Below, piece by piece: positions 1 through 12,004 of a stretch of 64,000 nucleotides of DNA (the first letter of the stretch is position 1; each line of letters starts with the position of its first letter). Location: positions 657,872,772 to 657,936,771 of the forward strand of contig NC_133666.1 in NCBI RefSeq assembly GCF_037893015.1, read 5' to 3'. The stretch is from Macrotis lagotis. Lineage: Eukaryota > Chordata > Mammalia > Peramelemorphia > Peramelidae. Below the pieces are notes generated by a model that saw only the letters and a program-made list of their open reading frames with translations, was not told where the DNA came from and searched no databases. The position numbers and the translations under genes were made by a program.

Positions 1-50
1 AGCTATATGACCTTGGGCAAGTCACTTAATCCTATTGCCTTGCAAAAAAA
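1..50 (+). mobile_element. tRNA-derived marsupial SINE, 3' part, cut by window edge
   Basis: Only the tail of the element is in the window: the CTTGGGCAAGTCACTTAATC block followed by ATTGCCTTGC and an A-rich end. This is the same family as the many copies further on. Confidence 0.75.
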
Positions 51-84
51 GAAAATGAAACCTTTATTTCATCTACTTCCCATA

Positions 85-310
85 TTTTACAGATGAGGAA
101 ACTGAGACCCAAAGAGATTAAGTCAAAGGATCTTAAGACTATAAATCTAGAGGTGAACATGTCTAGGGACATTAAGGTCCGCTGGTTCAATCCCCTCATT
201 TTATTGATGGAGCTCGGAGAAAGTAAGTGACTTGCTAAAAGTTACATAAATGGTAAGTAAATATCAGGAGGCCTGGCACCAAGTCTGGTATGCTTTTCTC
301 CCTACCATGA
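85..310 (-). mobile_element. Degenerate MIR-type SINE remnants (two pieces)
   Basis: ATTTTACAGATGAGGAAACT followed by GAGACCCAAAGAG is the reverse complement of the MIR tail. A second similar piece starts near 155. The two are old and diverged, and their ends are approximate. The stretch 310-540 shows nothing recognisable. Confidence 0.5.
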
Positions 311-539
311 TGCCATCCAACTATGAACACATTCAATTCAATTAATTTCATTAAAAAAAAAAACACTTGGTTGATAGAGCCAAAATGGGGTTTTAGGGGC
401 AGCCCCTCAGCTGAACTTTCCCAACATTCCTTTCCAAACAACTTAAAAGTAATGGCTCAAATAAAATTTTAGAGTAGCAGAGCCAACAAAAAGTCAGAAC
501 GAGATATTTTTCCTAGTCTAAGAAAACTTAAGAAGTCAT

Positions 540-3060
540 AGGAAAAAAAAAAACACACCAGAGTTGAGTTCTGTCTGGAGCCTAGACAACAATGGCAACA
601 GGAGCTTCAGGAGCTCACAACTCAGAGAGGCTGAGGGGGTTGGACAACTACTCAGAAGGAGATGATGAAGGACCTTTTGCTGGCAATGAATAGAGTTGGT
701 GCTGATTTGAAACTTTATTGCCCATATCAACTTCTGGGTTGCAGTTATAGGGTGGAGAGGGGCATTGTGGATAGTCACAAGGGAGCAGTTCCCAGGACCA
801 AAACTGCCTATTTCAGACAGGTGCAGGGGAACAGGAGTCCTTGGTTGGGGAAAGACCAAGAGAGCAATCACTACACCTCCCCCAGGATCACATCACTTTG
901 GAAGTACCAAAATCTTTCAGATTCCCAGAACAAGCTCTGAAAATAGCAGCCTGAAAAACCCTGAAATTTGGAACAGTGCCTACCTACTCCAAGGTGAGCA
1001 GAGCACAACTTTAACATAAAAAGTTCAAAGTCAAGAAACAGACCAATAATGAATAACAAAAAAAATGCATTTGACCATAAAAAGCTAGTGTAGTATCAGG
1101 GAGGAGCAAGATATAAATGCAAAAGAAGACAACAATGTGAAAACAGCTACCAAAAATCACAATGAAAAATGCTTAATGGTCCCAAGTTCAATAAAAATTA
1201 TAGGAAAAAAAGTTATAGAAAAAGATGAATGGTAGAAGGAAATTTGGAAAAAGAAATGAGAGTGATATCAGAAAATTATGAAAAATTAATTAATTAAAAT
1301 TTTAAAAATTAATTAATTAAAAGCTTGGGAAAAGAGGTACAAGGAATAATGAAGAAAATTAATCCCTAAAAAAACAAAATTAGCTTAAGGCACAAAAATT
1401 CACTTAAAAGGCAGAAAAGGTCAAAAGGAAAATGATGTACAAAAAAAGCACTGAAGAAAAGAACACCTTATAAAAAGAATTGGCCAAATAGAAGAAGAAT
1501 CTCACTGAATAAAAAATTCCTTAAAAATTAGAACTAAGCAAATGGAAGCTGATCAATGACTCTATGAGACATCAATAAACAATTTTGTAAAAGTCAAAAA
1601 AATTAAAAAAAGAAAAGAAACAACTGACCTAGAAAATTGTTCCAGGAGAGATAATTTAAGAATTAATAAACTACCTGATAATTATAAAGAGAGAACCTAG
1701 ACATCTTATTTCAAAAAATATCAAGGAAAATTGCCCTTAGATTCAAATGGAAATTGAAAGAATCTATCAATTACCTCCTGTAAATGGTCCCAAAATGAAA
1801 ATTTCCAGAAATATTATCACCAAATTCCGGCACTCCCAGGCCAAAGAAAAACTATTTCAAGCAGCCAGTAAGAATAATTCAAATATCATGACCCCTCAGT
1901 CAGGATCACACAAGATTAAGCAGCTTCTATGTTAAAGGAGTGAGGGACTTGAAAAGACACAAAGAGTTTAAATAAAGAGTTGGAGTAGAATCTAATATGC
2001 TTTCACTGAAGTAAAAAAGGCTGGGCTAGCAATGCAAAAATGTACCCAATTAAAAGAGATAATCAGGAAAACTACATTTCGCTATACACAATAAAGTAAC
2101 AAAAAATTGTTGCAAGTTTCATTGATAAAGACCTCATTTCTCAAACATAAACTGAATATAGAACTGTCAAATTTATAAAAAAATAAAATAAAAGCCATTC
2201 TCAATTGATAAATGGTCTATGAATATAAATACATAATTTCTAGAAGAAATCAAAGCTATCTAAATTTGCATAAGAATGCAAATTAAAATATCCCTGAGGT
2301 ACCACTCATACCTGTCTGAATTAACAAATGCTAAAGGGGATGAAGAAAAAGAAGGTAAACTAAAGACCTTTTGATGTTGTTGTGAACTGGTCCAAACATT
2401 CTGGAAAACAATGCCCAAAGAACTAAAAAATTGTGAATACCCTTTAATCCAGCAATGTCACTAATGGATCTGAATCCCAAAGAAGACAAAATAAAAGCAA
2501 AATTTATAGCAGCTTTTTTTGTGGTGGTAAAGAATTGGAAATCAAGGAGATGTTCATCAATTAGGGAATGCAAGAACAAGTTGTAGCATATGATTGTGAT
2601 GGAGTTCTAATGTGCTATGGGAAATGATGAGAGAACTGATTTCAGAAAAAAACATGTAAAGACTTATATAGACTACTGCAAAGAGAAGTGAGAACTGGGG
2701 TTTGTTGTGGACAGTAAGAGTAATATTGTGATGATAATCAACTGTGAAAGACTTGGTTACTCTGTTAAATGCAATGATCCAAGATAATTCCGAAGGACTC
2801 ATGATGAAAAAAATACCATCCATCTCCAGAGAGAGAACTGTACTCTGAGTGCAAATTAAAGAATAATTTTCTCATTTTCTTTATTTTTTCTTGCTTTTTT
2901 GAAATATGGTTAATATGGAAATGTGTTTTGCATGATTTCACATGTATAATTAATTTCATACTGCTTGCCTTTTTAAAGGGTGGGGATGGAGAGAGAGAAT
3001 TTGGAACTCAAATTCAAATAGAAAATAATGTTTAAAGTAAATAAATTATAAATTTGAAAA
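540..3060 (+). mobile_element. L1-type element with 5' region and ORF1 relic but no ORF2 (HAL1-like)
   Basis: About 540-1,050 resembles the marsupial L1 5' region. About 1,050-2,030 is a decayed ORF1. At 1,747-1,935 the translation IERIYQLPP...RNIITKF...AKEKLFQAA aligns by eye with the L1 ORF1p C-terminal region (pattern R-x-I-I-x-x-F-x-x-x-x-x-K-E-K-x-x-x-A-A). From about 2,180 the sequence jumps straight to L1 3'-terminal sequence (AAATGGTCTATG, CTTTAATCCAGCAATGTCAC, the GAGAGAACTGTACTCTGA block) and ends in an A-rich tail near 3,060. No reverse-transcriptase sequence lies between. The structure fits a half-L1 (HAL1) or an internally deleted L1. It is heavily mutated and non-coding today. 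Confidence 0.65.
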
Positions 3061-3094
3061 ATAAACACTCACTGAAATTCTTTGTTTTTAACAT

Positions 3095-3168
3095 TACACA
3101 TTATATATACATTCATATTTATATGTATATATCTGTATCATATATGTATATGTATATATATATAGCCA
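3095..3168. repeat. AT-rich (TATA/TATG)n low-complexity tract
   Basis: Degenerate ATATAT/GTATAT runs follow directly after the L1-type element. Confidence 0.7.
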
Positions 3169-3179
3169 TGTTCTTTTCC

Positions 3180-3690
3180 TATGCCTAGCTATTGAACTAT
3201 CTTTAAATAAATTTTGAAGAAAGGAAGTAAAAGTTCAGCAAAACTAAATACCTTTTTTAAACAACATATTTTAAAAGTATGTTATATGCATTATCTCACA
3301 CTCCTATTCCAATTCTATTCTCAGTTCTATTAAAGTTTTATTTTTTAATTAACAGCAAGCTATTTTCTCTCTCATTCCTATCTGCCTCCCCATTGGTAAA
3401 AGACACAGAATGGAAAAAAGAAAAGTCATTTAACAGATATATAGTGAAGGAAAACACATTTTTCCTCATTGACCATGTTCAAAAACAATATATCTCCTTC
3501 TGCATCCTAGACTATCATCATTCTGTCTGGAGGAAAGTAGAACATTTCATCACTGGTCCTCTGGAGTCATAGATGGTCATTGCATTGATTAGAGCCCTTA
3601 GAGCTTTCAAGTTGTCTTTGTAGTGTTGTTGTATAATTTTTTCTTTATTCTGCTCATTTCATTTTTCATTAGTTAATCATTTTACTCTGA
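3180..3690 (-). mobile_element. L1 3'-end fragment, antisense
   Basis: GACCATGTTCAAAAACAATA, CACTGGTCCTCTGGAGTCAT and GGTCATTGCATTGATTAGAG are the reverse complement of marsupial L1 3'-terminal sequence. The internal ORF at 3,279-3,572 is a chance read-through of this relic. Confidence 0.6.
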
Positions 3691-3699
3691 CTCATAAGT

Positions 3700-4122
3700 C
3701 TACATTCCCTGCCCCGATCTCTCTGCCAACCTCTAGTCTCACATCTACAACTACTTTTCAAACATCTCAAACCAGATATACAGTAGACAATTGTAAAGTC
3801 AACATATGCTAAACTGAGTTCATTGTCTTTCCCCCTGAACTCTACTTCCCTATTACTGTTAAGGGCAATACTATATTCTCAGTCCCCAGGCTCACAATTA
3901 GGAATCATCCTAGACTCCTTACTCTGTCTCATCCTCCACATCCTAGCCAAGAATAGCAATTTCACCTTTGCAACATCTTTCAAATATAGTCCATTTTCTC
4001 TTATGATACTTCATCATTTCACAACTGGAATATTATAATAGCTGTTGGTGGGTCTGCCTACCTCAAGTCTCTCCCTACTGCAATTCATCCTCCCTTCAGT
4101 CACCAAAGCGATCTTCCTAAAG

Positions 4123-4160
<38 letters not shown>

Positions 4161-4665
4161 AACACCTCCATACTCAATAAACTCCAGTGGCTTTCTATTA
4201 CCTCCAAGAGTAAATACAAAATGCTGTTTGACATTCAAAGCCCTTTATGACCAACTCCCCTTCTATCTTTCTGGTCTTCTTACATCTTATTCCCTGACTC
4301 ATATTTTTTGATCCAACAACATTGTCCTCCTGGTTGTCCCAACAAGGCATCTTCTCTGATTGATCCCCATGTCTGGAATGCTTTCTCTCCTCTACTTCAA
4401 CTACTGATTTCTCTGGTTTCCTTTAAGTCCCAAGTAAAATCCTACCTTCCTCAGAAAGCCTTCCTTAATCCCTCTTCATTTCAGTGCCTTTCCTATTTAT
4501 CCTGTATATAGCTTGTTTTGTATTTATTTGTTTGCAAGTTGTCTTCCTCATTCTATTTTAAGCTTCTTGAAGGCAGGCTTTGTCTTTTGCCTTTTCTCAT
4601 ATACCCAATACTTAACATAGTATCTGACATAAGTGTTTAATAAATGTTTATTGATTGAATATACT
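3700..4665 (+). mobile_element. L2 LINE 3' region
   Basis: The translation of the segment has the L2 pattern of a short-exon-like reading with many stops. The end is diagnostic: CAGAAAGCCTTCCTTAATCC, then AAGCTTCTTGAAGGCAGGCT, then AATAAATGTTTATTGATTGA. A (CA)n microsatellite interrupts it near 4,125-4,155. Confidence 0.75.
4125..4162. repeat. (CA)n microsatellite
   Basis: About 15 uninterrupted CA units, then imperfect CAAACA units, inside the L2 relic. The short ORFs here on both strands come from the repeat. Confidence 0.95.
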
Positions 4666-4739
4666 TATAATTCAATTTGCTTCAACAAATATTCATGAAG
4701 ACCCTATGAGGTGCCCAACACTGATGAGATGGGAGAGTA

Positions 4740-5297
4740 GGGGGATGTAGTTGTGGTTGATGCATAATGGATTATTCTTCTGGGTGAGTGGAAAGTGTCC
4801 CCCATTTTGACAGACTAATGAAAATGGACTTGTTGGTTGGGTGGTATCCTCTAACACTCAGAATAACAATTGACATTTTAAGGGAATATATCCATTGACA
4901 TCCAACTTGCTGTATCTAATTTGCTAAATGCCAATTAAATGCTTGAGCATTCCTTATCACTAGGATGTATTCTCTGAATCTCATTACAGATTTTTCATTG
5001 CTTATATAACTATGACTTAATTACCAGGCAGCTCCATTTATCTTCAGCAGGAAGGGACTAACTCCCGGAAACAGATGATAGATCATCTCTATGTGACAGC
5101 CGCCGGTCACATAAATTATGAAATTACTAGAGGCAGTTGAAGGATTTTGGAAACGATGAAGTTAAAGGAATCAAGTGTCTCCATGAAGTCTACAAGATGT
5201 TATAAAATATTGCCTGCATTTTTAAATTTGGGCTAACTTGGAAAACCTTTTCCTATACAGAATGACTTTGAAGGAATCAAAATGGGTCTCACTTTTT
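4740..5297. other. Unique non-coding stretch, candidate conserved element at 5,040-5,190
   Basis: I recognise no repeat or exon. At 5,093-5,110 GTGAC and GTCAC form inverted arms around GCC-rich sequence, followed by ATAAATTATGAAATTACTAG. The CpG-containing core amid AT-rich homeodomain-like motifs resembles conserved enhancers, but no alignment was possible. Confidence 0.3.
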
Positions 5298-5428
5298 TTT
5301 TTACACATTCTGTATTAAGTGATTTGCCCAGTCACATAGCTAGTATGTGTGTCTAAGGCTGGATTTGAACTCAAGTCCTCCTGAGTCTGGGACCAGAGTT
5401 CCATCCACTGCACTACCTAGCTGACCCA
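5298..5428 (-). mobile_element. tRNA-derived SINE, older copy, antisense
   Basis: AAGTGATTTGCCCAGTCACA, GGATTTGAACTCAAGTCCTC and CCACTGCACTACCTAGCTG are the reverse complement of the marsupial tRNA-SINE head and body. It is more diverged than the others. Confidence 0.75.
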
Positions 5429-5429
5429 G

Positions 5430-6000
5430 GTCTCACTTTTGACAAAACAAAAATGACTCCTAAGAAATTTTCGTATATTGAATATTATCTTCCTGAAGCC
5501 CTTCCATAAAAATGAAGATAAGTTCCTGTGACACAAATAAACAAACACCCAAATAGATAAATAAATAAAATATGAGGACCTTAAAGCATAATAATATTTA
5601 AGAATTCAGACTTTTTCAAGATTGAGTCTTACAGACTGGAAAGGCAAAACCAGTTACTCATGACCATGATCCCAATACTAGTAAGCACAAAAGTTTTATC
5701 CTGCTCTTGTTTTACCCAACTTGCACCAGTTTGCCCCTCCTTAGGCAACCTCCCGGTGACATCCCTTCCAATAGGCTCATCCTATTGGTGCCAAATGTAA
5801 TATATTCACCAAGTCAGCTTTAGCCCTGTTGCAGCTCAGAACTCCCCAACTCACATCAACCATTAGTCTCAACCTCCCCCAGGAGCAGGGTTTTACAGAA
5901 ATTTACCACTACAACTGGCAAATTCAAAAAAATTTTAAAAGATTAAATATTTTTAAAATATGTAATTGAATGATAAGATATGAATGAAATCACTAAACCT
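5430..6000. other. Unassigned non-coding sequence
   Basis: No exon or clear repeat family is recognised. The segment 5,690-5,900 is less AT-rich than its flanks and could be an unrecognised old transposon. Confidence 0.4.
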
Positions 6001-6790
6001 GAATCTGAATCCTTCATATGCTTACTAGCTGTGTTTTCCTGGGAAATTTCCATCAGCCTCAGTTTCTTCATCTGTAAATTAGAAATAATAACAGTTATGA
6101 TACTGGGGTTGTTGTGAAGACCAGTGAGATAAGCATTTTGTGAATGTGCTATATGTCAGAGATTGCTGTCACCACCAACAAAAGATCATAGATTTTGAGC
6201 CAGAAGAGACCTTGGAAGCCATCTCATCCAACCCTCTCATTTTACAGGTGAGGAAAATGAGGACAGAGTAATTAAGCAGCATGCCCACAGGTTCATAGGT
6301 TCATGAATCCAAATCCAGGTGTCTTTCCACCATCCACAGTGTCATGGAAAGAGTTCCCTTGAGCCAGAGGATCAAGGAGTCTCACTTCTAAAGAGAGTCC
6401 TGTCTTTTTGATCTTAGGCAACTCATTTCATTTCCCCTGGGCCTCAGTTTCCACATCAGTAAATTGAAGGAGTTAGGCTAGATGGCTTTAGCAGTCCCTT
6501 CCCAGCTAGAGATCTTTGATCCTAGGACTTATAATAAGCTATTTTATATAATTTATATAAGCTAACATTTATAGGCACTGTGCGAAGTGTTTTGCAATTA
6601 TTACCTCATTTGATTCTCATAACAACCTTGTTGTCAGATACTGTCATTAAAACCATTTTACAGTTGAGGAAACTGGAGCAAACAGCATTTAATTAACTTG
6701 CCCAGGGCCATGCTGAGGCTAGATTTGAACTCAGATCTTCCTGACTCCAGGCCCCGTGTTCTAGCCACATCACCACCTCATCAGATTTTA
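6000..6790. mobile_element. Cluster of four MIR-type SINEs
   Basis: There are two plus-strand MIRs at about 6,000-6,170 and 6,340-6,530 (CCTCAGTTTCTTCATCTGTA and CCTCAGTTTCCACATCAGTA). A MIR3-like piece lies at about 6,185-6,335 (CCAACCCTCTCATTTTACAG). A minus-strand MIR lies at about 6,540-6,785 (GATTTGAACTCAGATCTTCC). The ORF at 6,698 is an artefact of the last one. Confidence 0.65.
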
Positions 6791-7134
6791 TTCATGGCAG
6801 GTATCAGGTACAATGTTTCTCAAAACTCTGCTGTTAACAAAGGTGAAAAATGGCATAACCTCTGTCCCCAAGAATATAAATTCAATGGGGTTAGGAGGAA
6901 CTTGGGATAGTTACAAGATAAACAGATAATGAAAGATAAAGCATGGGGAGGGTTGAGAAAAGGTCTAGACAACTGTTAGTAGGAACTTTGGAGAGGGAGA
7001 AAACCTTCAGGTGGTAGCAGGTGAAGTCCCTGTCTTGGAGGACAGAGGAGAAATTTGTCTTTATGTGGCAATGGTTGGGGAATTTTTATTTACTATTGTG
7101 TACCCAGCCATGGGATGCCCTCTGGTACAGCTTG

Positions 7135-7189
<55 letters not shown>

Positions 7190-7800
7190 CCTTGTGACAT
7201 TGGAGCTGAGAAGTGAGACCTTATCTTATGAGGTCTGAGAACTGTTCTCTCCCCCCTACCTTCCTCATAGTGAAAAGATAACTCTCCAAGCTCAGATTTG
7301 GAAGAGCTTAACCATTCAGCAGGGAGCCAGCTGGGACAACTCCTTACCTCTTCAGGCCGCTGGGACCTCCAACCCTCTGCATGGCCCTGTTTGCAAAAAA
7401 TATCTGCAGAAGGGTGTCTCCCCACACCAGGCCAGGGACACCTTGAGTTTTTACACCCATCTTTGGCTCAGAATTCTCCTCCAGGGGGATTCTGTTGCAG
7501 CAGGTTTTTGTGTATGTGCATTTTTAATTCATTTATTCAGACTGGGATACTGTGTTTATTTTCAGTGAATACCCTTCAGCTATAATATCCACATAGGATA
7601 CCAGAGTGCTGCCTATTATTCATGTAATTTGAACCATTTCTGAAAATGGTTTCATTCTTACTGAAAGGATCAACATAACTTTACTAAAATGAAGGTGGGA
7701 TGAGAGAGAGAAAAGTGATCACCTTGAGAGAGGTGCCCACAGGCTTTTAACAGAAGAGAAATGCAGAAGAAATTATTAATATGATGTTTGACTCTTCTGG
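6790..7800. other. Unassigned non-coding sequence with a (CT)n tract
   Basis: No repeat family or exon is recognised outside the CT microsatellite. The ORFs at 7,011-7,585 depend on the CT repeat or have no recognisable domain. Confidence 0.4.
7136..7184. repeat. (CT)n microsatellite
   Basis: About 24 uninterrupted CT units. Confidence 0.95.
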
Positions 7801-8548
7801 TAAAGTTTGTTATATAACTATATCATTTTGGTTTATATTTAATATATAATACTATATTTACTATATAATATATTATTATTAAGACAAATAATTATGATTA
7901 TTGTCATACAATCTTGAAATAATAATCTCATTCTCATCTATTTTTATGGAGTTGAGATAAAAAAATGAAGACGACAAGTCACTATTCTACTATTACTCCT
8001 TCATATTGTCAAAATACAATAAGATTCGCAAAACTATATAATCATAGTAAAAAGGCTGATTTCTTTAGAGAGTACTTAGCTTTCATATCAGTCACCTTAA
8101 CAATTTAGTAAGAGATTAAGAATCCTGGGTATCTCTCCCTACATTAATTACAAACTCAGGAGGAGAGTGATCAGGGTGCTGGGAGACTTGCCAGAAAGAG
8201 AAACACGAAATCCAATACTATTGGACAAGGACGATAGTCTTTGAGGAGCAGTTTTGGGCAGAGATAGTAGACAACCTTCATTGTCCGGCCATCAAAGAGG
8301 TTAATAATTTTCCCTATTCTCTGTTTTCGCATAAAAGTTCAACTCATTCCCAGTTCAGGTTGATCATGACCTTAATGGCCATGACCTACAGTTGGAGAAT
8401 AAAACTTAAAATGCCTAACCTATGATTTCTGTCACTATTTAACCCTATTTTTCAAGGTTTTCACAGTTTTAAGAGTTCACAGTATTTCACGTTTTGTGGC
8501 CTATTATACAAATAGATAAAATAACTAAATTTTTCCTAATAAGATATT
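7800..8548. other. AT-rich then unassigned non-coding sequence
   Basis: About 7,815-7,890 is dense in ATATTA-type words. About 8,140-8,420 is unique sequence with no recognised repeat or exon. Confidence 0.4.
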
Positions 8549-8550
8549 AT

Positions 8551-8785
8551 GAGGGCAGCTAGGTAGTACAGTAGTATAGCATATCAAAATTGGATTAAGA
8601 AGACTGAGTTCAAATTTAACATCAGATTAGCTTGTGACCTTGGGCAAGTCACTTGACCCTTTTGCCTCAGTTTCCTCATCTGGAAAATGAGCCAGAGAAG
8701 AAAAGAACAAACCTCTCCTGTATCTTTGCCAAGAAAACCCCAAAAGGGTCACAAAGAGTTGGACAAGACTGAACAATAAAACTTG
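8551..8785 (+). mobile_element. MAR1-type SINE
   Basis: The head GGCAGCTAGGTAGTACAG is followed by GACCTTGGGCAAGTCACTTG, CTCAGTTTCCTCATCTG and the distinctive tail ATCTTTGCCAAGAAAACCCC ... GTCACAAAGAGTTGGACA. Confidence 0.8.
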
Positions 8786-9220
8786 GGATAATTATTACTG
8801 ATATCAATGCAGCTGATTTAGAGAGCTGATCTCAGAGCAGGAAGACATGGACTCCAATCCTGTCTCTGACACAGAATTGACTGACATGTCTAGGAGTGAG
8901 AGGTAACTTTCTGAAAATGTACATTGAAGAGAGGATGCCAATTTGCGTTGGCAGAAGGAACTTCCTTCCTGGAAATTCCCTATACCAAGGAAATCACAGA
9001 GCCAGATTCTATCCTTTTTATCATCATCACAAGATCAAATAGCCAGAATTCTAACCAGATGCTTAGTATTTTTCATAAGCTAATAAAAAAGTCTCCATAC
9101 TACAAACCCTTTTTTACTTTCAGTCCTTGATTACTCAACAAATAGCTGTCTTGGAATTGGAAAACTGTTGCCATCAATTAACTAGTCAACCCACTAGCTT
9201 TTATTAAGACTCAACTATGG

Positions 9221-9376
9221 GTGCAACTAGGTGGCGCAGTGGGTAGAGCAATGGCCCTGGAATCAGGAGGATCTCAGTCCAAATCCAGTCTCAGACACTT
9301 AATAATTGCCTAGCTGTGTGACCTTGGGCAAGTCACTTAACCCCATTGCCTTAAATAAATAAAAAAAATTTTTAAA
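9221..9376 (+). mobile_element. tRNA-derived marsupial SINE with target-site duplication
   Basis: It is full length from GTGCAACTAGGTGGCGCAG to the A-rich tail. It is flanked by AAGACTCAACTATGG (9,206-9,220) and AAGATTCTACTATGG (9,377-9,391), a 15-bp target-site duplication with two differences. It interrupts an older MIR/L2-like repeat whose halves lie at 9,190 and 9,390. Confidence 0.9.
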
Positions 9377-9417
9377 AAGATTCTACTATGGACCAGACCC
9401 TGTGTATCTGGAGATAC

Positions 9418-9436
9418 AAAAAAAAAAAAAAAAAAA
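9418..9436. repeat. (A)n tract
   Basis: A run of about 19 A. Confidence 0.9.
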
Positions 9437-9794
9437 TTAAAAACTTGCTTCCTGCCCTCAAGAAGCTAATGAAGTGACAATATGAAACAGCTAACATATA
9501 AGCAGCAAAAATGGGAGATTAGAGACAAAACTGTTGCCCACATTGTGTAAGGCACACAACTCTTGAAATACCCACAAAAATATTAAGAACTGTTTTTCTA
9601 ATAGATGTTGCCATACCAAAAATTATGTGGAATGAAAAGGTCTCAAAATATAGAAATCCAGTGAAAGAAGTGAAAACTGTGAAAGAGAAAGGAGTATAAA
9701 GCATGTCCATCATCCTGTCTGCTACTGGAGATGAGTGCTATGGAAGATGGGCCTACATGCAAGCATTTTAATTCAATTGTACCGACATATTGGT

Positions 9795-9950
9795 TTTTGT
9801 CCTTTGTTATTGAAGAAGACCAAAAATGACATCACTATGTTTGAGACAAATTACAGTGGGTCCAACTGTAGCTGACCAGATCAAAATGAGCACAGGTCAG
9901 GCATAAATAGTCCATATGAACACTTGGGAATTTACTCTATATTTACATAT
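9795..9950 (-). mobile_element. Composite marsupial SINE fragment, antisense
   Basis: TTGAAGAAGACCAAAAATGA matches the TTGAAGAAGACCATGACAAC block of the composite SINE at 34,050. Only the tail half is present. Confidence 0.55.
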
Positions 9951-10364
9951 CCAAGTTTCCTATGAGCTGCTTCAATTCTGCCTTCCTCATAGAGTGCAGC
10001 ACCCTCAAAGATGACATATAGCAGGTGCTTAATAAATGTCTTTTGATGACCTAATGACTTTTTATCTGAACTCCATCAAAAATGGAACAAAATAAATAAC
10101 ATCACAACAATGATAGTATAGAGACTGAGGGCTTTGAACCTGAATCCAAAGTTCACATTTAAACCCGTAGATGAAGGTAATGTCTAGAAATACTTTCATC
10201 TCCTCCAGGCAAAACACATCAAGCATAAAGAAATCAAAAAGAAGGCTGAAGCTGAATACATTAAGAGATTTTTCTGGCATCCTGAAATCAAAACTGAATG
10301 AGAACATGTTTAAAATAATTAACACCTATGCAGCAGCAGACAATGAATGCTTTCCTGATCTCCC

Positions 10365-10580
10365 CTAAGCCACTCAGCCAGTGCCTCCCTTCTGAGATTT
10401 CCTTCCCATTCACTTTGTATATATCTTGTATATGTATACTTAATTTTTTTTTCTTTTTTGTTTAATTTTTTTCCTGGGATTGAACTCTATGAAAGCCAGG
10501 ATTATGTTTCAGTCTTTCTTTATATGTCCAGCATTTAACACAAAGCCTAGCCATGATAATAGTTCATTGACTGATTCATT
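10365..10580 (+). mobile_element. L2 3'-end fragment
   Basis: TGAGATTTCCTTCCCATTCA, then a (T)-rich stretch, then TTGAACTCTATGAAAGCCAG and CAGCATTTAACACAAAGCCT, match the L2 tail pattern. A second L2/MIR tail (AGGTGCTTAATAAATGTCTT) lies at 10,022-10,045. Confidence 0.55.
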
Positions 10581-11690
10581 TGTAAAACTACAAAATGAAC
10601 CATAACATTTGGAAAGTGGTCCAACAAAAACCTTTGCAAGGGCCTACCACCCTAAGGCAGTTATAAAAAAAAGACTAATCCTTCTTCATCAAAATGGAGG
10701 AAGAAAATTGAGAGACATTCTTCAAATCCATTATAAACAACTCAAAAAAGGACATTTTGATAAATAAATGCCAATTAGGGGGTGCCAGGAGGCTTGTGAT
10801 ATAAAGGATGCAGTTCATCTTATGTCTGAGAGTGGTCTACAGGGGTTGAAGAGAGATGGTATATATGTGCCACACTAGGGATTATGGTCTCAGGTCTTCC
10901 ATAGTCAGGCCATGGACAATCCCTCTTTGGCTTAGTGTCCAGGTTAGTGATAGATGCTGTGAGGACAAACAAGCCCACATTTCCCCTCCCAGAAAACAAA
11001 TCTGGACCCATGGATTATTATCCCCTTACTTTTCATCTATGACATTACAGAGGAATAGGACAGCACCCAAAAGTGAAGAGCATTGAAAGGAAGGAGATCT
11101 TGGGGATGGAAATGATTTTTCTCCATCAGCATTTTAGACTTTAGAGGGATTTTGACAAGGAAGGTGTTTGAGAGCTACATTATTATAGGAAATATCATAT
11201 CTGAGGGTCCTCTTCAATTAATATGAGAGTAACCTTCTCCAACAGAATTGCTTCCTCAGCTCCCTGAGGACTCTATCCTGGAGCCTTCCTTCCTATGAGG
11301 CTAAGGACAAGAAGTTTGGAGGAGGTGAAATCTTCAAAATGTAGCTAGCCCAGTACCTACCAAAAAGTAAGCATTTGGCATATGCTCATTCATTCATTTA
11401 TTCATTCATTTGTCTTCAGCAACTCCCACTTCCCTTTAAATATCTAGGCCTGGGGATAGCAATGGAGACACAATGGAATCATAGACTCAGAGAAATGTGT
11501 CAGAGATACCCCCAAGTGACCCTTGGTGGTCCAAATTGCTACCGTCCTTGCCCCACATAGTCCTAACCTGCCCCCAAATGTCACCCTATAGGAACAAATA
11601 CAGTTTGCTCATTCCAGATCAAGAGAGATAGCAAGGTAGAGATGGAACTGATGAGGGGACCTGTAGAAACTAGCCTTAACTTTGTCTCTT
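10580..11690. other. Unassigned non-coding sequence with a short (CATT)n
   Basis: No exon is supported. The opposing ORFs at 10,820-11,086 have no recognisable domain. A (CATT)n run occurs at about 11,388-11,412. Confidence 0.4.
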
Positions 11691-11744
11691 AGGATCCGTA
11701 GCTTCCTTTAAGTAGCATCTCCTACAGGTGGTCCTTCCTGATTG

Positions 11745-11930
11745 TTGGTCAGTTCTTTCAGTTGTGTCTCACTCTTTCTGATCCTGTTTAAGGTTTTCTT
11801 GGCAAAGATACTGGAATGGTTTGTCTTTTTTCTTTTCCAGCTCATTTTACATATGAGGAAACTGAGGAAAGCAGAGTGCCCAAGGACACTCAGTGTCCGA
11901 GGCTCTGTCTACTAAGTGACCTAACTACTC
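11745..11930 (-). mobile_element. MAR1-type SINE, antisense
   Basis: TTCAGTTGTGTCTCACTCTT, TTTTCTTGGCAAAGATACTG and TCATTTTACATATGAGGAAA are the reverse complement of the MAR1-type tail and MIR-like body. Confidence 0.75.
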
Positions 11931-12004
11931 CATTCCTGATTCCCTAAATTATTAGTGTCCCTCAAAAAATAGATTAGACTTACTAACTTTGTATATGTTT
12001 TAGA

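Noticed and set aside
9216..9376. tRNA genes suggested by A/B-box-like sequence in SINE heads
   Set aside because: They are parts of dispersed SINEs with A-tails and target-site duplications, not folded tRNAs.
10160..10340. Possible processed pseudogene (Lys-rich reading near 10,200)
   Set aside because: The reading has early stops and I could not match it to any protein family.
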